Of a DNA stretch of 64,000 nt, positions 45,101 to 56,085 are shown in pieces. This DNA comes from Aquila chrysaetos chrysaetos (Eukaryota; Chordata; Aves; Accipitriformes; Accipitridae). Location of the stretch: assembly GCF_900496995.4 (NCBI RefSeq), contig NW_024470385.1:1-64000 (forward strand), read 5' to 3'. The notes beneath the pieces were generated by a model. It worked only from the letters and a program-made list of their open reading frames with translations. It made no database searches and was not told the DNA's origin. The translations under genes were made by a program, and so were the position numbers. Every line of letters starts with the position of its first letter. The stretch's first letter is position 1.

Positions 45101-48100
45101 ACTTTCAAAACAGCCTTCCTGTCAGGCAGGGGGGTTGGTAGGAGGCAGCTGTCACTGGCATCTCTCCCCTTTCTCTTGTATGGATGTTTCTTGGGCATGA
45201 AGGGTCTGAGTGCCTCCATATCGGACTTCTGACATTCACTGCAGTAATCCTTACATGTTCTTCCCTAAGCCCAACATTCTGCTTCTCCAGAACCTTCTGA
45301 TAAAACATACTTAAAATCAAGGTTTTGTTTCTCTCCTGACTTAATATCCACAACTCCTGATTTCAAGAAGGACAACAGGAACATGTTTTCCTAGCTTCAC
45401 CCATCTTTCATAAATACATCTACCATCTGTCTGTAATGACTGATCTGGACCTTGGTAGAATAGACCAGGGTGGTCTGGTGTTTCATCTTTCTTTCCCGGT
45501 TAGCGTGGATGCATTAATCTTTTCTTTTAACAGGCTGCATGTCATATTTCCTTTGGGAGATAACTCGCTTGGCCATTACACAACTGGAGTAAGGGATTTT
45601 TTTGTTTTGTCTTTTAAATACTGACAAACTTCAAGAATATGACCTAATTTTGTTCCCTTCATAACATGGGGGTACAGTTTTATTAGATTTCTGAATCAAG
45701 CCCACAGTTTCTGGAGAATCAAAAACCTTGAAAGACATCTAGTTTTGAGGTAGAGAAATAAGGTGGAGAAGTCTGTTATAGAACAGCAACAGCCACCCAT
45801 TAGCATGAATGCCAAGTTTGGAAGCAATAGAAATGTGGACTGACTAACAATGAAGAGCTGTAGCTCTTGATTACTACTAGATTATTTTTTTTTCACCCAA
45901 GGACCCAAGTTTTCTTACTGGCAGACTCCTTGAAAGGAAGTAACAGGTAAATACTCAAGAATAACATTAGTGCAGTCAGGCAGTTCTTTTGCATGCAACA
46001 GTAGTGCTGAGTTTTATCCTCTCCAAACCTCAAAAACAAGCCAATAATCTCTTTCATTATGCGTGGTTACACTATTTAAGGTGACACAAAAGTGAAATTT
46101 TAAGCCCAGTTTGCAAAAATGTTTACAGTATGAGTTAGGTAGTGGTGAACATCATATGTGTATTTAAACCAAACTATTAATTTAGTGACCTTCAAAATAA
46201 CACAGACTAAATACATTAGGAAAAGGTGGAAAAAAAAGAATAAACTTACTGGAAATCCCATGCAGGATGTGGGATTTCCAAGAATGGCTGATGCTGAAAC
46301 ATGGAGTGATTGAATAGGAAATAAACCTTTGCCTTTACTACATTTTAATAGCACAACATACTTCTCTTAAATGACATTTTGAAAAGCATCACAAAATCTT
46401 GCTTTCAAAATGGAGTAAGTATCGTAACAGCTTGCTACATGAACTGAAAACATTTACTAGGCAATCTGCTTCACTGAAGAAACTGGCAACAGCTAACAAA
46501 ATTGTTTCAGCAAATATAGCAACAGATGTTATATTGCTTGAGAACTACTATCATGGTGTGATAGGGAAAACCAATCCCATGCTCTCTGATGCTTGTAACA
46601 CAGTTGTTTTAAGCCTTTGATGACAAAACTGAGATTATTGGACATATATACCTATATATAAAAGCCATACCACAGGAAAACAGTTAAATTAAGAATTAAG
46701 GAGCTGGGAACTATGTTTATAAATCATGTCTATGTTTAGATCTTCTGTGACCTTCTATGTTTATGAGATAACTGGAATAAATGCATGTTTGATTTTTTTT
46801 TTTTTTTTTTTTTTTTTTTAGATAAAAGGATGTTTGGAAGCTCTAAGACATGGTTAACAATTATGACTTGGTATTCAGGGCATACTGGAAAGAAAGAAAT
46901 TGCCAAAACTTCCAGGAACAACTAAAGTTGTAATTTCATGTACTGTATAAGCCATTGTTACTGAAAGAGACAGTCCTAAATCCCTCCCTTCCATTCCATT
47001 CCTTCATCAAAACTGTTCGATATCAGGAAACTGGTCTGGGCTTACACTACCCTGAGAAAAGAAAAACTGAGCGTGTTTTCACTTAACTTGCAACTCTGTT
47101 GCTATAGGGTCTATCATCTCTTTTTGTCTTTAAAGAAATCCTGTACATCTGCAGACCATTTTTGTGAGCAACAAACCTATATTGAGATATAGCTATTGGA
47201 ATTAAATACTTAGCTTTTCTCCCTCCTCCTGCCGCAACACTCTAAGGAATTTTGGAAGTGAAATTTACGGACATAAGACAAATTCTAATTAATGAACGTG
47301 AGGAAAAAACAGGGTTTGGGGCACATTTGTGCAGTTGTTCCCTGTCTCTATGAAGCAGTTGTCTTTGGCAAATGTCAGATAACACAGAAACAGCCTTGTT
47401 GAACTGGGCTTGTTAAATGGCTGGTCAAGGCTGGAAGTTTCTATTTATGCAAGAAAAAAATACCTATAGTGTTGAATAAGATGCTGAATGTTGTATTCAA
47501 GACAGACACTTGCACTGGGGAAGCCACAGACAACAAGCTGGAGGTTTAGCCATTAGGGAGGTGGCAGCTGTGACACTTGGCTCAAGCTTTCAGTGAGACA
47601 TGTCACTTGTTTATATGTCTTATGTGAAAGCACTTGAGGGATTAAGGAGCTATAGTGTAGTGGAAAATGCAAAACAATGTTCTTTTCTGTGGTTGAAAAT
47701 ATTTGTGCTTTTTCACCATTTTTTCCTGCAGACATTGCAATCCTGGGAATGGACATTGATGTGCAAACCATAGAGGACAATGTCATCAGCTTGGAGATGT
47801 TGTTTAAAACATGGCTACATGTCTATGGCACAGAGAGAGAACACCTCCATCTCCTCCTTCCATCAGGAGGCTTCAGTCACGCCACTGCAACCAAGACCAC
47901 CCTAAGTATTTCATTTTATCTCCCCCCTCTGCAGGGAGCTCCTAAATCCCACAGCCTTAAAGATTACCCAGGCCTGTCCTATGAGCGTATTCCCTCACAT
48001 TTAGAGACCCAAGTAACATCTCTGGGTAACTTTGAAAGCTGTCTGGAGTTTCTGTTGTCTCAGGCTGAGAGGGGCCATCTGCTTAGGATACTTCTAGGTT

Positions 48101-51100
48101 GCTGCCATGTCCTATGGCTGTTGATGCTGTAATTCATTTCCATTCCACAGCAAAAATGTGCCCTGAAGAATATGTGTATTTATAGCCACTTAGTCAAGGT
48201 AAAAGGGCCCTTACTTGCTGAGAGCCAAGGACCTTCTGGCTCAGTTGTATAGCCCTAAAAATTGTGTTCCTTGTGTTTGATACTAAAAGTCTGTGCCAGA
48301 GCTGCACTTAAATAAAGGCTGTCTTACAAAGGGACTTGGCCTGTATTTATATCTATTGATTTAGCCCTAAAATAGCTAATGTTCTAGCTGGAGCTGCCAA
48401 CAGTTATAATAATGCATGGGAAAATTTATAAGGAATCTGTAATTTTTTTTTTCCTTTACTAGTCTAAGTCCAAACCCCTAATTGATCCTTGGGGTGGGCA
48501 CTGAAAACGCCAACAGCTACAGCAGACATAGGTGTTTCCCATAAGTTGTTAACTGTATTGTCACCATTGCACTGCCATGGGAATCTGCTCATGCAGTTAC
48601 AGCAATCCCCTTTCCATGCCTCTCCAATATGGTACTATATGCCACTCCAATATGGTACTCATGTGCAGCTTCCCATTGCCATCACAGCAGAAGCACACTT
48701 GTTTTCTTTGGGTGATCCACAGGCCAGTTCCAGACTGGAAGCAAAGCTCATAGAGAGTTGCTGGTGGCTTTTACAGATATGCCCCACAGCAAGCAGATCA
48801 GAAAGCCTGGTGTGACTTTTTATTTCTGTAGTAGCTACCATAACAGTCTCCATACCAGCACAGGCAATTATGATACTTTGTTAAAGGCGGATTTTCTTTC
48901 ATCCTAACATTGAATTTCATACTTGATGCATTGTCTTATTATAGCTAGCAAGACAAACCAAGTTACACTGCAGTCAGTTTTTTTCACCTTCCTGCACTCA
49001 AGAAATCTGTAGAAGGCCAGAGAAATTGTATGCAGCTATATAATCATATTATACCAGTGTTAGTGTCATCAGTGTGCTGGGTTTCTCCACAAACACAGAC
49101 TGAAAAGCTGGCAGGAAATCTGTGGCCCTGAACCCAGTGTGGCATTGGGAAACAAGCTTCTGCTCCCACTACAGCTGGCCACTCATTGCCAAAACTGGAA
49201 CTTGCCTGCCCAGTTACCAACCAATCATTGTTTCATGAACATGCCGAGCATGTGGTATTTCCCCTTGTGTGTAAAATGGGCATAGATTGTTGCCCTGTGT
49301 CACAGGCTTCAGCATTATTCTTCCCTTAATAGTTGTTGTTGCTAGAAAACATTAACTTAGTGTTTGTGAGTGCTTTGAGCATGTCATGTGCTAAACATTG
49401 CCGTTTCCAGCAATCTAAACCAATCTCCTTCTCCTAGTGTGCCTGAAGTGCGATTTGCAGGAGAGATTGCTCGACCCAGCTCTACTTTCTGGGACGGTTG
49501 ATGGCACCATGAGAGCAGCAGATTTGAATTCACCCTGCCAGATGGCAGCCTGGCCAGCTACAGTGCTGTATAAACTCCAGGTTGTAAAGTAAGTGTTGTT
49601 ATGTGCTTTGCGCTTGGTAACTGGAAGGCTGGCATAATAGCAGCCTTCACTCTTTCTGTGCAATTTCAACTAAGTCCTAGTAGCATCACCATACTGGTGA
49701 TGGTGGCGGACTTGAGCTGGAAGACTCAAAGTGCTAGTGAGCAAAATTCTGATGTAAGATACCCTCAACCCCCGTAACTCTTAGTGTCATGGAACAGTAC
49801 ATCCCACACATGCAGACAGGAGTGCAGAGTCAAAAATGGTGTTACCATGACACTAGCACTTTATGACTGTAACACCATAGATGTTATTCATGCAACAGTT
49901 TTTTCCCTCCAGTGTGAAGTTCTGTAGATTGCAGCCATTGCTCCATATGTAATTCTGCTGTTCTCTCACTACCTAATGAGGCCACAGCAATTAATTGGAT
50001 GTCAGAGCCTGAGCTAACTAGTTAACTAGTAGTAAAAAAGCAAGCAAAGCCTCACAGTGCTGTGTGACTTCATGTTCTTCGCTTTCCCATCAGCAGTCTG
50101 TGGCTGGTAAGCACCGAGCATAACAAGAAGAGTGATGCTCTCTAGTGTCTTTTCTGAGGTTTATTTATAGGAAAAATGTTGTGTAATGTCTGAACTGTAC
50201 AGTTGTTCTTAAAATGATTCTCATCCTGTCAGTAGCTGAAGAGCGCTCAGTAACTGTGCATAGATGGCCCACAGCCAAAGCACTGAAGCTACTTAATAAT
50301 GCCCTGTCGTGAAGCAGAAGTGTGCTATGGACAGGCAATGTCAACCACTGTAAAGTCTGTAGTGGTGTTTGTGGTGGGATGTTGGCTCTGTGCAGGAGTA
50401 GAGCACATGTCAGTTTAAGTGAAGGATAATGATCCAGTAAAAATCACTTAGGAAGACATGTAATTGCCTGGGTGAGTTATTGCCCAAGAGGCCAGATTAA
50501 CAATCTGTTTTGTATACAAAATGCATGAAGATTGGATTTGCTTCTTGGCATGCTCTTGTCAACGCAGATACAAGGGAATCTGGAAATGAGCAAGAAAGTC
50601 TCTTCACTGCAATTGCGCTTTTCTGCAAAGTTTCATAGTAACAGGCCACAGCAATACAGACATTAAATGCTTGTAGCAGTATTGCAGCTGATAACTGCCA
50701 TAGCCACTTGAGCTAGTCATCTCCTGGTAGAGTCTTCTTGCTGGTTTCATGTTGGCTGTGCTTCACTAACATGAGCTGTGTATTTACAGGGCTCTGAAGT
50801 CTGAAGGGGTCTGCGAGTCTGTAGTGTATGGCCTGCCCTTCATCATCAAGCCCACAAGCTGCTGGCAGCTAGACTGGGATGAACTGGAGATAAACCAGCA
50901 CAGCTTCCATGCTCTATGTCATAGTCTTCTGGTGAGTGTGTGAAAATTGCAGTATCATGGGGAGGCATTGCCATAGAAAGGGATAGTTAGTGCACATCTG
51001 GTAAGATCTGTCTACCCTGCACCAGAAAACATGTTTCAAAAGCTGCAGCTTCATCTCATGGGCCAGAGTTGGTCTTGTAAATCCTTCCAGGCAATGCATC

Positions 51101-54100
51101 CACTGGAAAGACACTACAGCACATCAAACCTTAGAGAAGATTCTCTAGCTTATCAGAAATCCAGTGTTTGGAGGTATGAAGTCCAAAAGTCAGGGTTGGA
51201 ATTAGATGTGCATCTTTAACTGTGAAAATAATTAACCAAGGCTTGGGATGTGAAGGACTTTCCATTACTGGCAAGTTGTAAAGCAAAATTGAATGTTTTT
51301 CTTAAGAATTGTCTTACATTCAATTAAAAAAACCCTAAACAAACAACATACTATCCTCAACCATAATGCAGAATAGTGTTCTTATTCTAATGTGTATGAA
51401 TGTCTCTGCTCCTGAACTCTGCAGCCCCTACACTGAAAAGTGCTGAGGGAAGTGGCTATTGCCCATTGTTCACATCGGTTTTGGCTTTTGCCATTTAGAA
51501 AAGGAAGTGGATGCTTTTGGCCAAACGTGAGCCACAGAACACTAGTCCAAACTGGAACATCATGATGCATTCCTACTACATCATTGTCCCTTCTGACTCC
51601 GCCACTCTACTTGTCAAAGCAGTCGCCATCAGAGAGCTCTTGCTGCCGTCAACCTTCCCAGCCCTCCTTGCTGAACATCCTGAGAGAGTGCATGGCCCTA
51701 TAGAGGTAAGTCATTGACAGCCCTGCACAAATCTGTGGAAAGGATCCCAGTTGTACAAGCAAGGATCAGGCTAATGATCAGTCTTTATGCACAGAACATG
51801 CAGCTGCTGCTGAAGATAAATCTATCATCTCCCTCATTGCTGGGGAACATGGATCTCCTCAGACTGCAGAGAGAAGTGCTTTAGGTGTAAGATAAATCAC
51901 TACATAAAGTGTCTCTGTTTCTTCCAATAGATACAGGCTTCTGATTTCCTGTTGTGCATCCTTATGTTCTTCTCGGTTGTCTGCCTCTGCTTCAGGTGAT
52001 GCCAGGAAGGGCAGAGCCCTCACTATAGGTCTTAGCAGATGAACAGAGGAGGAAACAGCTGTGAAGATGTCTAGTGACAGCTGGAATATGATGGAGCACT
52101 CCAAAACTTCTTCCCAGCAGCCAATATATCCTACAGCTTTCTTGGACAGCAAATGGCTGTCCTTTGGAGCAATGTTGCATGTCTGTTGGGGGGAGGGGGA
52201 AGGGGCCTTATGAAGCAGAGAGTTGAGGGTGATGGGGCCCAGAAAGGGTGCTCCAGCTTGTTGGCTGATTCTGGGCATGGGGGAGGATAGGAGTGCATCC
52301 TGCAAGGGAATGCTTAAATCAATTTTAGACCTGGCTGCAGATGCCTCTTGCTCTATACACTGCTAAGAGTGGTCCTTGTGGGTAGCAGCACAACCAGAGA
52401 TCCCTTCTCCCATCACTGCAAGGTACCATGGAGGGTCTGTAACACTCATCTCTGCAAAAAAAGCCCTCGACACTAAAAACCACAAAAAACCCCAATCAAA
52501 CCCCACAGCCTCTACCTGTCACATGTCATAGCCACTAGGTTCTTTCTTCTCTCTGAGCAGAGTGCCCTGAACAGCTTGGAAGTGGAAGTTGCTTATAACC
52601 CCTTGCACCTAAAAAGCAACCTGTACAAGTATCTGAAGAGTATGTTGTACAAACCTCTGCACAGGCAGCAGGCCCAGCCCAGGGACCAGCGACCAGAGCG
52701 GCATCAACCCAAGCAGGTGTGTCTCTTGCCTTTGACTAGCCTAGATAGTCTCTGTTCTGCCCTTCTGGTCTGCTTCCCGCAGAAGGGCTGAGGGCAGCTC
52801 CCTGATACCCTAGCAGTACAGGGAAGGCAGCGTATGGCAGGGGCAACATTCACTTGCAGCTGGCAGAGCAGAGGGATAGGCATAGCATAAGCTCATGCAG
52901 TCGAGGAGAGGGATACTGAACAGCTGGCCCATGCAGACACAGTTGGACAGTGTGCTGTTGGACAAGCCGGTGCCTCCTTCCACAAGATGCATTCATATTT
53001 TGTCCCTGTATTGCAGCAACAGAGCAGAGCCAAAGCCACAGTGGCACCCCTTCTGATGGCTCCTTCTCCGGTCCAAGTGTTCAGACCAGCAGCAGTGAGG
53101 AAAGATTCCTGTGAGCGCTCCCTGCTCCCCAAAGAGTATGACGAGTTCCTGCAGTGAACCCCAGGACACTGCTTGAGCCTGCTCACGTGCAGTCATGGCT
53201 TGGCTTCTTGCTTGGCTGCCAAGCCTCACACACTGGGCTGGAAGTGGTCAGGCAAGACACTAAGCTTGGCCTTGGTCAGACGGGCACTTCCCATTGTTTG
53301 TTCCTCGTTGTTTTATGGGTTTGTTAGTCACCAAGTCAGTCTGCAGGAAGCCTGCTACTCTGGGGCCTTCTGTCCAGAGATTCAGCTATCCCCTACAACA
53401 CCCCATATTTCCCATTCTTGTCAGCACAAATCACCATCACGCCTCACATTTTGGTTTCTGAGACTAGGCTAGTACAGGCCACAAACCACGGATTGCTGTC
53501 AGTGGGTGCAGAAAAGCTGCAAGCAGGGCGGTGAGGAATTCAGACAGCTAGATAAAGTAGGCAGTAACATGAGGCTGACCTCATCCTGCAGGAGCAGGTT
53601 CAGCAGGATGTTTGAATAGACATAAAACAGGGCTTTTGAATTTAATATTAAAGCCCAGAATGCTGCCCTCCTGAGAGCAGCACTACCCAGGATGATGCTG
53701 ATTTGCTTGCTTCCGTAACTGGTCCCACTGCCCAACTCCTACACAGTGACAGCTCACTGTAGCTGGAGAAGCTGCAGCACAGCACCATTCTCCCAGCCAA
53801 CTGCTGCTTGGATGCTCTCCTCCTTATGGCCCGCCTGTGCCTATGGGGATGTTCTGCAAGCCAACACGGCAAGTACTTTTTGGCAGGGTTCAGAAGATGG
53901 GGGGAGGTGGCTTGGAACTTTCCAGAGAGCTTCTGCCCAGTGCTTGCACAGATACTAGCTTGTTTTTCAGTGCAGACATAGGACAGCAGCCCCTGACAGT
54001 GCAGGAGCTGAGGGCAGCTTGACTGAGCCAAGGTAGGGTGGTCTTATTGGGCTTCCTGGATGCCAAGCACCAGCAGGGATTTGTGTTCTACTTACTTTGT

Positions 54101-54140
54101 TCTGACAAGCTGTTTCAAAATAAAGTTATCCACCATAATG
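30148..54140 (+). CDS. M1AP: M1AP, meiosis 1 associated protein (gene span)
   Basis: Nine coding exons on the plus strand encode 526 residues, close to the 530 of human M1AP, which is needed for meiotic progression in male germ cells. Recognisable blocks in order are [107 protein letters not shown] and [11 protein letters not shown]. All introns are GT-AG and every phase closes with no stop or frameshift, so the gene looks intact. The protein has no transmembrane segment and no named catalytic motif. A splice acceptor at 30134-30147 just before the start codon implies at least one upstream non-coding exon. The gene is convergent with DOK1, as in mammals. The first 20 or so residues before the conserved region are lineage-specific. 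Confidence 0.93.
30192..30440 (+). CDS. M1AP: M1AP coding exon 1
   Basis: ATG at 30192, 83 codons, phase-0 donor GTATGT at 30441. Contains [12 protein letters not shown] and [20 protein letters not shown]. The exon begins at 30148 after TTTTTCCTGTGCAG, so its 44-bp leader is untranslated. Confidence 0.93.
30915..31035 (-). repeat. CR1 LINE 3' end, minus strand
   Basis: Reads AATCATAGAATCATTTAGGT, then TGGAAAAGACC and AAGATCATCGAGTCCAACC, the reverse complement of the CR1 3' terminus. Located in M1AP intron 1. Confidence 0.85.
31970..32480 (-). repeat. Ancient CR1/L3-like remnant
   Basis: Diverged blocks in the order of old amniote CR1 elements on the minus strand: CTTCCAGTGGTTAATCATTG, CTTTAGCTTCCAGGGATTTG, CCCATCTTAATCTTCTAACT and ATTCCCTCCTCTGGTTCTTT. 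In M1AP intron 1. Confidence 0.55.
35155..35470. repeat. Old CR1-related interspersed repeat
   Basis: Begins AGCATAAGAGCATAAGAAAT, then GAGTCAGACCAATGGTCCAC, and later has CCCCTTTTTGAAGCTGTTGC. This resembles a repeat family shared by birds, turtles and crocodilians. Family name and strand are not certain. Confidence 0.5.
35800..36347 (+). repeat. CR1 LINE fragment with ORF2 C-terminal region
   Basis: A frame of about 160 residues remains open and encodes the end of CR1 ORF2 ([59 protein letters not shown]). It ends in the 3' tail TTCCAACCTAAATGATTCTA. 5'-truncated and relatively young, since the frame is intact over this stretch. Confidence 0.92.
36419..36601 (+). CDS. M1AP: M1AP coding exon 2
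   Basis: 61 codons, acceptor TTTTGCAG, donor GTAAGA, phase 0 on both sides. Encodes [20 protein letters not shown] and a Gly/Ser-rich end. A CR1 element ends only about 70 bp before the acceptor. Confidence 0.93.
37860..38060 (+). promoter_or_regulatory. GC-rich patch with a short ATG exon-like frame, M1AP intron 2
   Basis: About 200 bp of CpG-rich DNA stands out from AT-rich intron. At 38022 an ATG in good context opens [13 protein letters not shown], running into GTGAGC, a donor-like site. This looks like a small promoter with a first exon, but no continuation was found. Confidence 0.3.
38695..38880 (+). repeat. Diverged direct repeat, left copy
   Basis: Shares CTCAAGAACAGTCCCTGTTA and GCAAACACTAGGGCTAAG with 40205-40395 at clearly lower identity than the 1-kb segment that lies between the two. 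Confidence 0.6.
39189..40191. repeat. 1-kb duplicated segment, copy 2 (M1AP intron 2)
   Basis: Counterpart of 17311-18312, same orientation, about 21.9 kb away. One extra C in a C-run and about four substitutions seen. Its left side joins an AT/CA microsatellite (39157-39190) in both copies. Confidence 0.9.
40205..40395 (+). repeat. Diverged direct repeat, right copy
   Basis: Shares CTCAAGAACAGTTCTTGTTA and ATAAACACTAAGGATAG with 38695-38880. Together the pair brackets the 1-kb segment. Confidence 0.6.
41360..41537 (+). CDS. M1AP: M1AP coding exon 3
   Basis: 178 bp, acceptor GTGTTTCAG, donor GTGAGC, ends in phase 1. Encodes [20 protein letters not shown] and an acidic tail. Confidence 0.93.
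41538..47731 (+). other. M1AP: M1AP intron 3
   Basis: The longest stretch between later exons. No nested gene seen. It contains a 27-base T run (46793-46819) just before AG, and AT-rich anonymous sequence. Confidence 0.6.
47732..47905 (+). CDS. M1AP: M1AP coding exon 4
   Basis: 174 bp, acceptor TTCCTGCAG, donor GTATTT, phase 1 to phase 1. Encodes [16 protein letters not shown] and [12 protein letters not shown]. Confidence 0.92.
49438..49588 (+). CDS. M1AP: M1AP coding exon 5
   Basis: 151 bp, acceptor TTCTCCTAG, donor GTAAGT, ends in phase 2. Encodes [13 protein letters not shown] and a segment ending YKLQVVK. Confidence 0.92.
50790..50931 (+). CDS. M1AP: M1AP coding exon 6
   Basis: 142 bp, acceptor TATTTACAG, donor GTGAGT, ends in phase 0. 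Encodes [20 protein letters not shown] and FHALCHSLL, the best conserved block of the protein. Confidence 0.94.
51499..51705 (+). CDS. M1AP: M1AP coding exon 7
   Basis: 69 codons, acceptor GCCATTTAG, donor GTAAGT. Encodes [28 protein letters not shown] and [12 protein letters not shown]. Confidence 0.94.
52561..52716 (+). CDS. M1AP: M1AP coding exon 8
   Basis: 52 codons, acceptor CTGAGCAG, donor GTGTGT. Encodes [20 protein letters not shown] and a basic Gln/Arg-rich stretch. Confidence 0.93.
53017..53157 (+). CDS. M1AP: M1AP coding exon 9 (terminal)
   Basis: 46 codons and TGA at 53155-53157, acceptor TGTATTGCAG. Encodes [16 protein letters not shown] and an end [11 protein letters not shown]. 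Confidence 0.93.
   Translation, partial: QQSRAKATVAPLLMAPSPVQVFRPAAVRKDSCERSLLPKEYDEFLQ
54119..54124 (+). terminator. M1AP: M1AP poly(A) signal
   Basis: AATAAA about 960 bp after the stop codon, followed by a T- and GT-bearing stretch (CCACTTACTGCCTGTAGTTT, TGTGCACTG). It is the first canonical hexamer seen after the stop on this strand. Confidence 0.6.
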
Positions 54141-55600
54141 TCCACTTACTGCCTGTAGTTTATAATGTGCACTGTATGCAGCAATCCCAGCACTGACCTG
54201 TACTTCCTGAGAAACAGCTGCAGTTGACCAAGGGCACGATGTGAACTCCGTGCTCCTCAGGGCACTGCTACAGCAGGAGAGCAGAGCCATCAGAGCCATC
54301 TCTTTTCCCCGGGATCCCAGCTCAGTAAAAGGCTCTGCTAGCCACACAGGGCATGGACCTACCCTTCCCATGCCCTGGCAGCACTCCATGCCTGGCAGAA
54401 GGCTGCATCTCAGGCAGCTGTTTGGGGCAAGATGTCAAGGGCAGGTACCTTGAGGACAGGGCAGACACCCCTGCAGGCACAGGGATACAGGTTTGTTAGG
54501 GTGTGCAAGCTGGTGGCTAACCCCTGCTTGTCTCTAACAAGCTCACAGCATGAGGAACTGGGGAAGGAGCAGTAGCAAAGGGCAGTAAGGCACACACAAA
54601 TGGGATGACAGGGGATTAGCTTGACTGAACTGATGATGCAGGTGGAAATTACTTTGGCAACCATATCATAAATACCAAACTGGGGTACAAAGTCAACAAA
54701 ACACTTTGACAATGGGAAGGGGTAAACAAACAGGGGCTTGTGATTTATTGCTGATACAAGGAAGCTGCTAAAGGGGAAACTTGGGAAGAGGGAAAAGGGG
54801 GCATAAGAGGAAGCAGATCACAAAATTGGGGCTGTTTGGGGGTCCCTGTTGAAAAGCCCTCCACCTGATCACCACAGTGTGAAGCAGGGCAACAACTGTG
54901 CTATTGCTCTGACCAACTCTTGCCAGCCAGAGTAAACTTGGGTGCTTTCCCTAATGACAGCATGAAAACAGATATCCTGGCAGAACAGTTGTCTCATGCC
55001 TGTACCACGCTAGGCCCTAACAGGGAGGAGGTAGCAGTTATAAAAGGACATATCTTTCAGAACAGGAAACAGAAAAAGGTAGCCCCAAGGGGAAGAGGTT
55101 CATTGGGCTTTGAGCAGCTCCCAGGTAATTTTCTCCTGGTAAAAACTGCCACCTGGCCTACAGAGACCAAGGCTTCTACATCTGTTGCATCCCAGCTGTG
55201 GCTTCTAGACTGGTACTCTGACATTTCTCAGCTAATCTGGGGCACATGCTTTTAGCAGAGAACAGGAGGCACCCAGGCTGTCCTCCCATGAGGAAGCCTG
55301 ATATCCAAAGGACTTCCCATGCACTACCCAGTCTGGCCCACAGCACCTGGACTGGGCAGAAGCATAGATAGATGCTCGTCCAGGACCATTTCTGCACTGT
55401 GATAAATGGGCAGAGTGAGCAGCCAAGCATAAGCCACCCATCCCCAAGCACCTCAGCAAAGCCTTGTTCAGGACCGGCTGCTAGGATGCCATTTTCCAAG
55501 TACACAGACTGAATTCAGCCATGACCACTGTGATGTGCCATGGCTGTGTTTGAGCTGCACCCAGGTGCTTTACTGTTCAACACATGGAAATTAGTTGTAA
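54141..55600. other. Space between convergent M1AP and DOK1
   Basis: No coding feature recognised; ORFs here are short and without family likeness. Confidence 0.5.
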
Positions 55601-55639
55601 GGAGACAGTGGAAGTGAGGCAAAGGAAAGGGAAAGAAGG

Positions 55640-56085
55640 AGGGCCATGAAGATGATCAGGGGGCTGGAGCACCTCTCCTATGACAACAGGCTGAGAGAGT
55701 TGGGTTTTTTCAGCCTGGAGAAGAGAAGGCTCTGGGGAGACCTTACAGCAGCCTGCCAGTACCTAAAGGGGGCCTACAGGAAAGCTGGAGAGGGACTTTT
55801 TACAAGGGCAAGTAGTGGTAGGACAAGGGGTAATGGCTTTAAACTGAAAGAGGGTAGATTTAGATTAGATGTAAGGAAGAAATTCTTCACTGTGAGCATG
55901 GTGAGGCACTGGAGCAGGTTGCCGGGAGAGACTGTGGATGCCCCATCCCTGGAAGTGTTCAAGGCCAGGTTGGATGGGGCTTTGAGCAACCTGGTCTAGT
56001 GGAAGGCATCCCTGCCCGTGGCAGGGGGGGTGGAACTAGATGATCTTTAAGGTCCCTTCCAACCCAAACCATTCTAGGATTCTAC
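55640..56085 (+). repeat. CR1 LINE fragment
   Basis: Encodes a CR1 ORF2 end (MIRGLEHLSYDNRLRELGFF, LEKRRLWGDLTAA, RGNGFKLKEGRFRLDVRKKF, HWSRLPGETVDAPSLEVF) and ends GATGATCTTTAAGGTCCCTT, CCAACCCAAACCATTCTAGG. It differs in sequence from the copy at 35800 and belongs to another CR1 subfamily. Confidence 0.9.
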
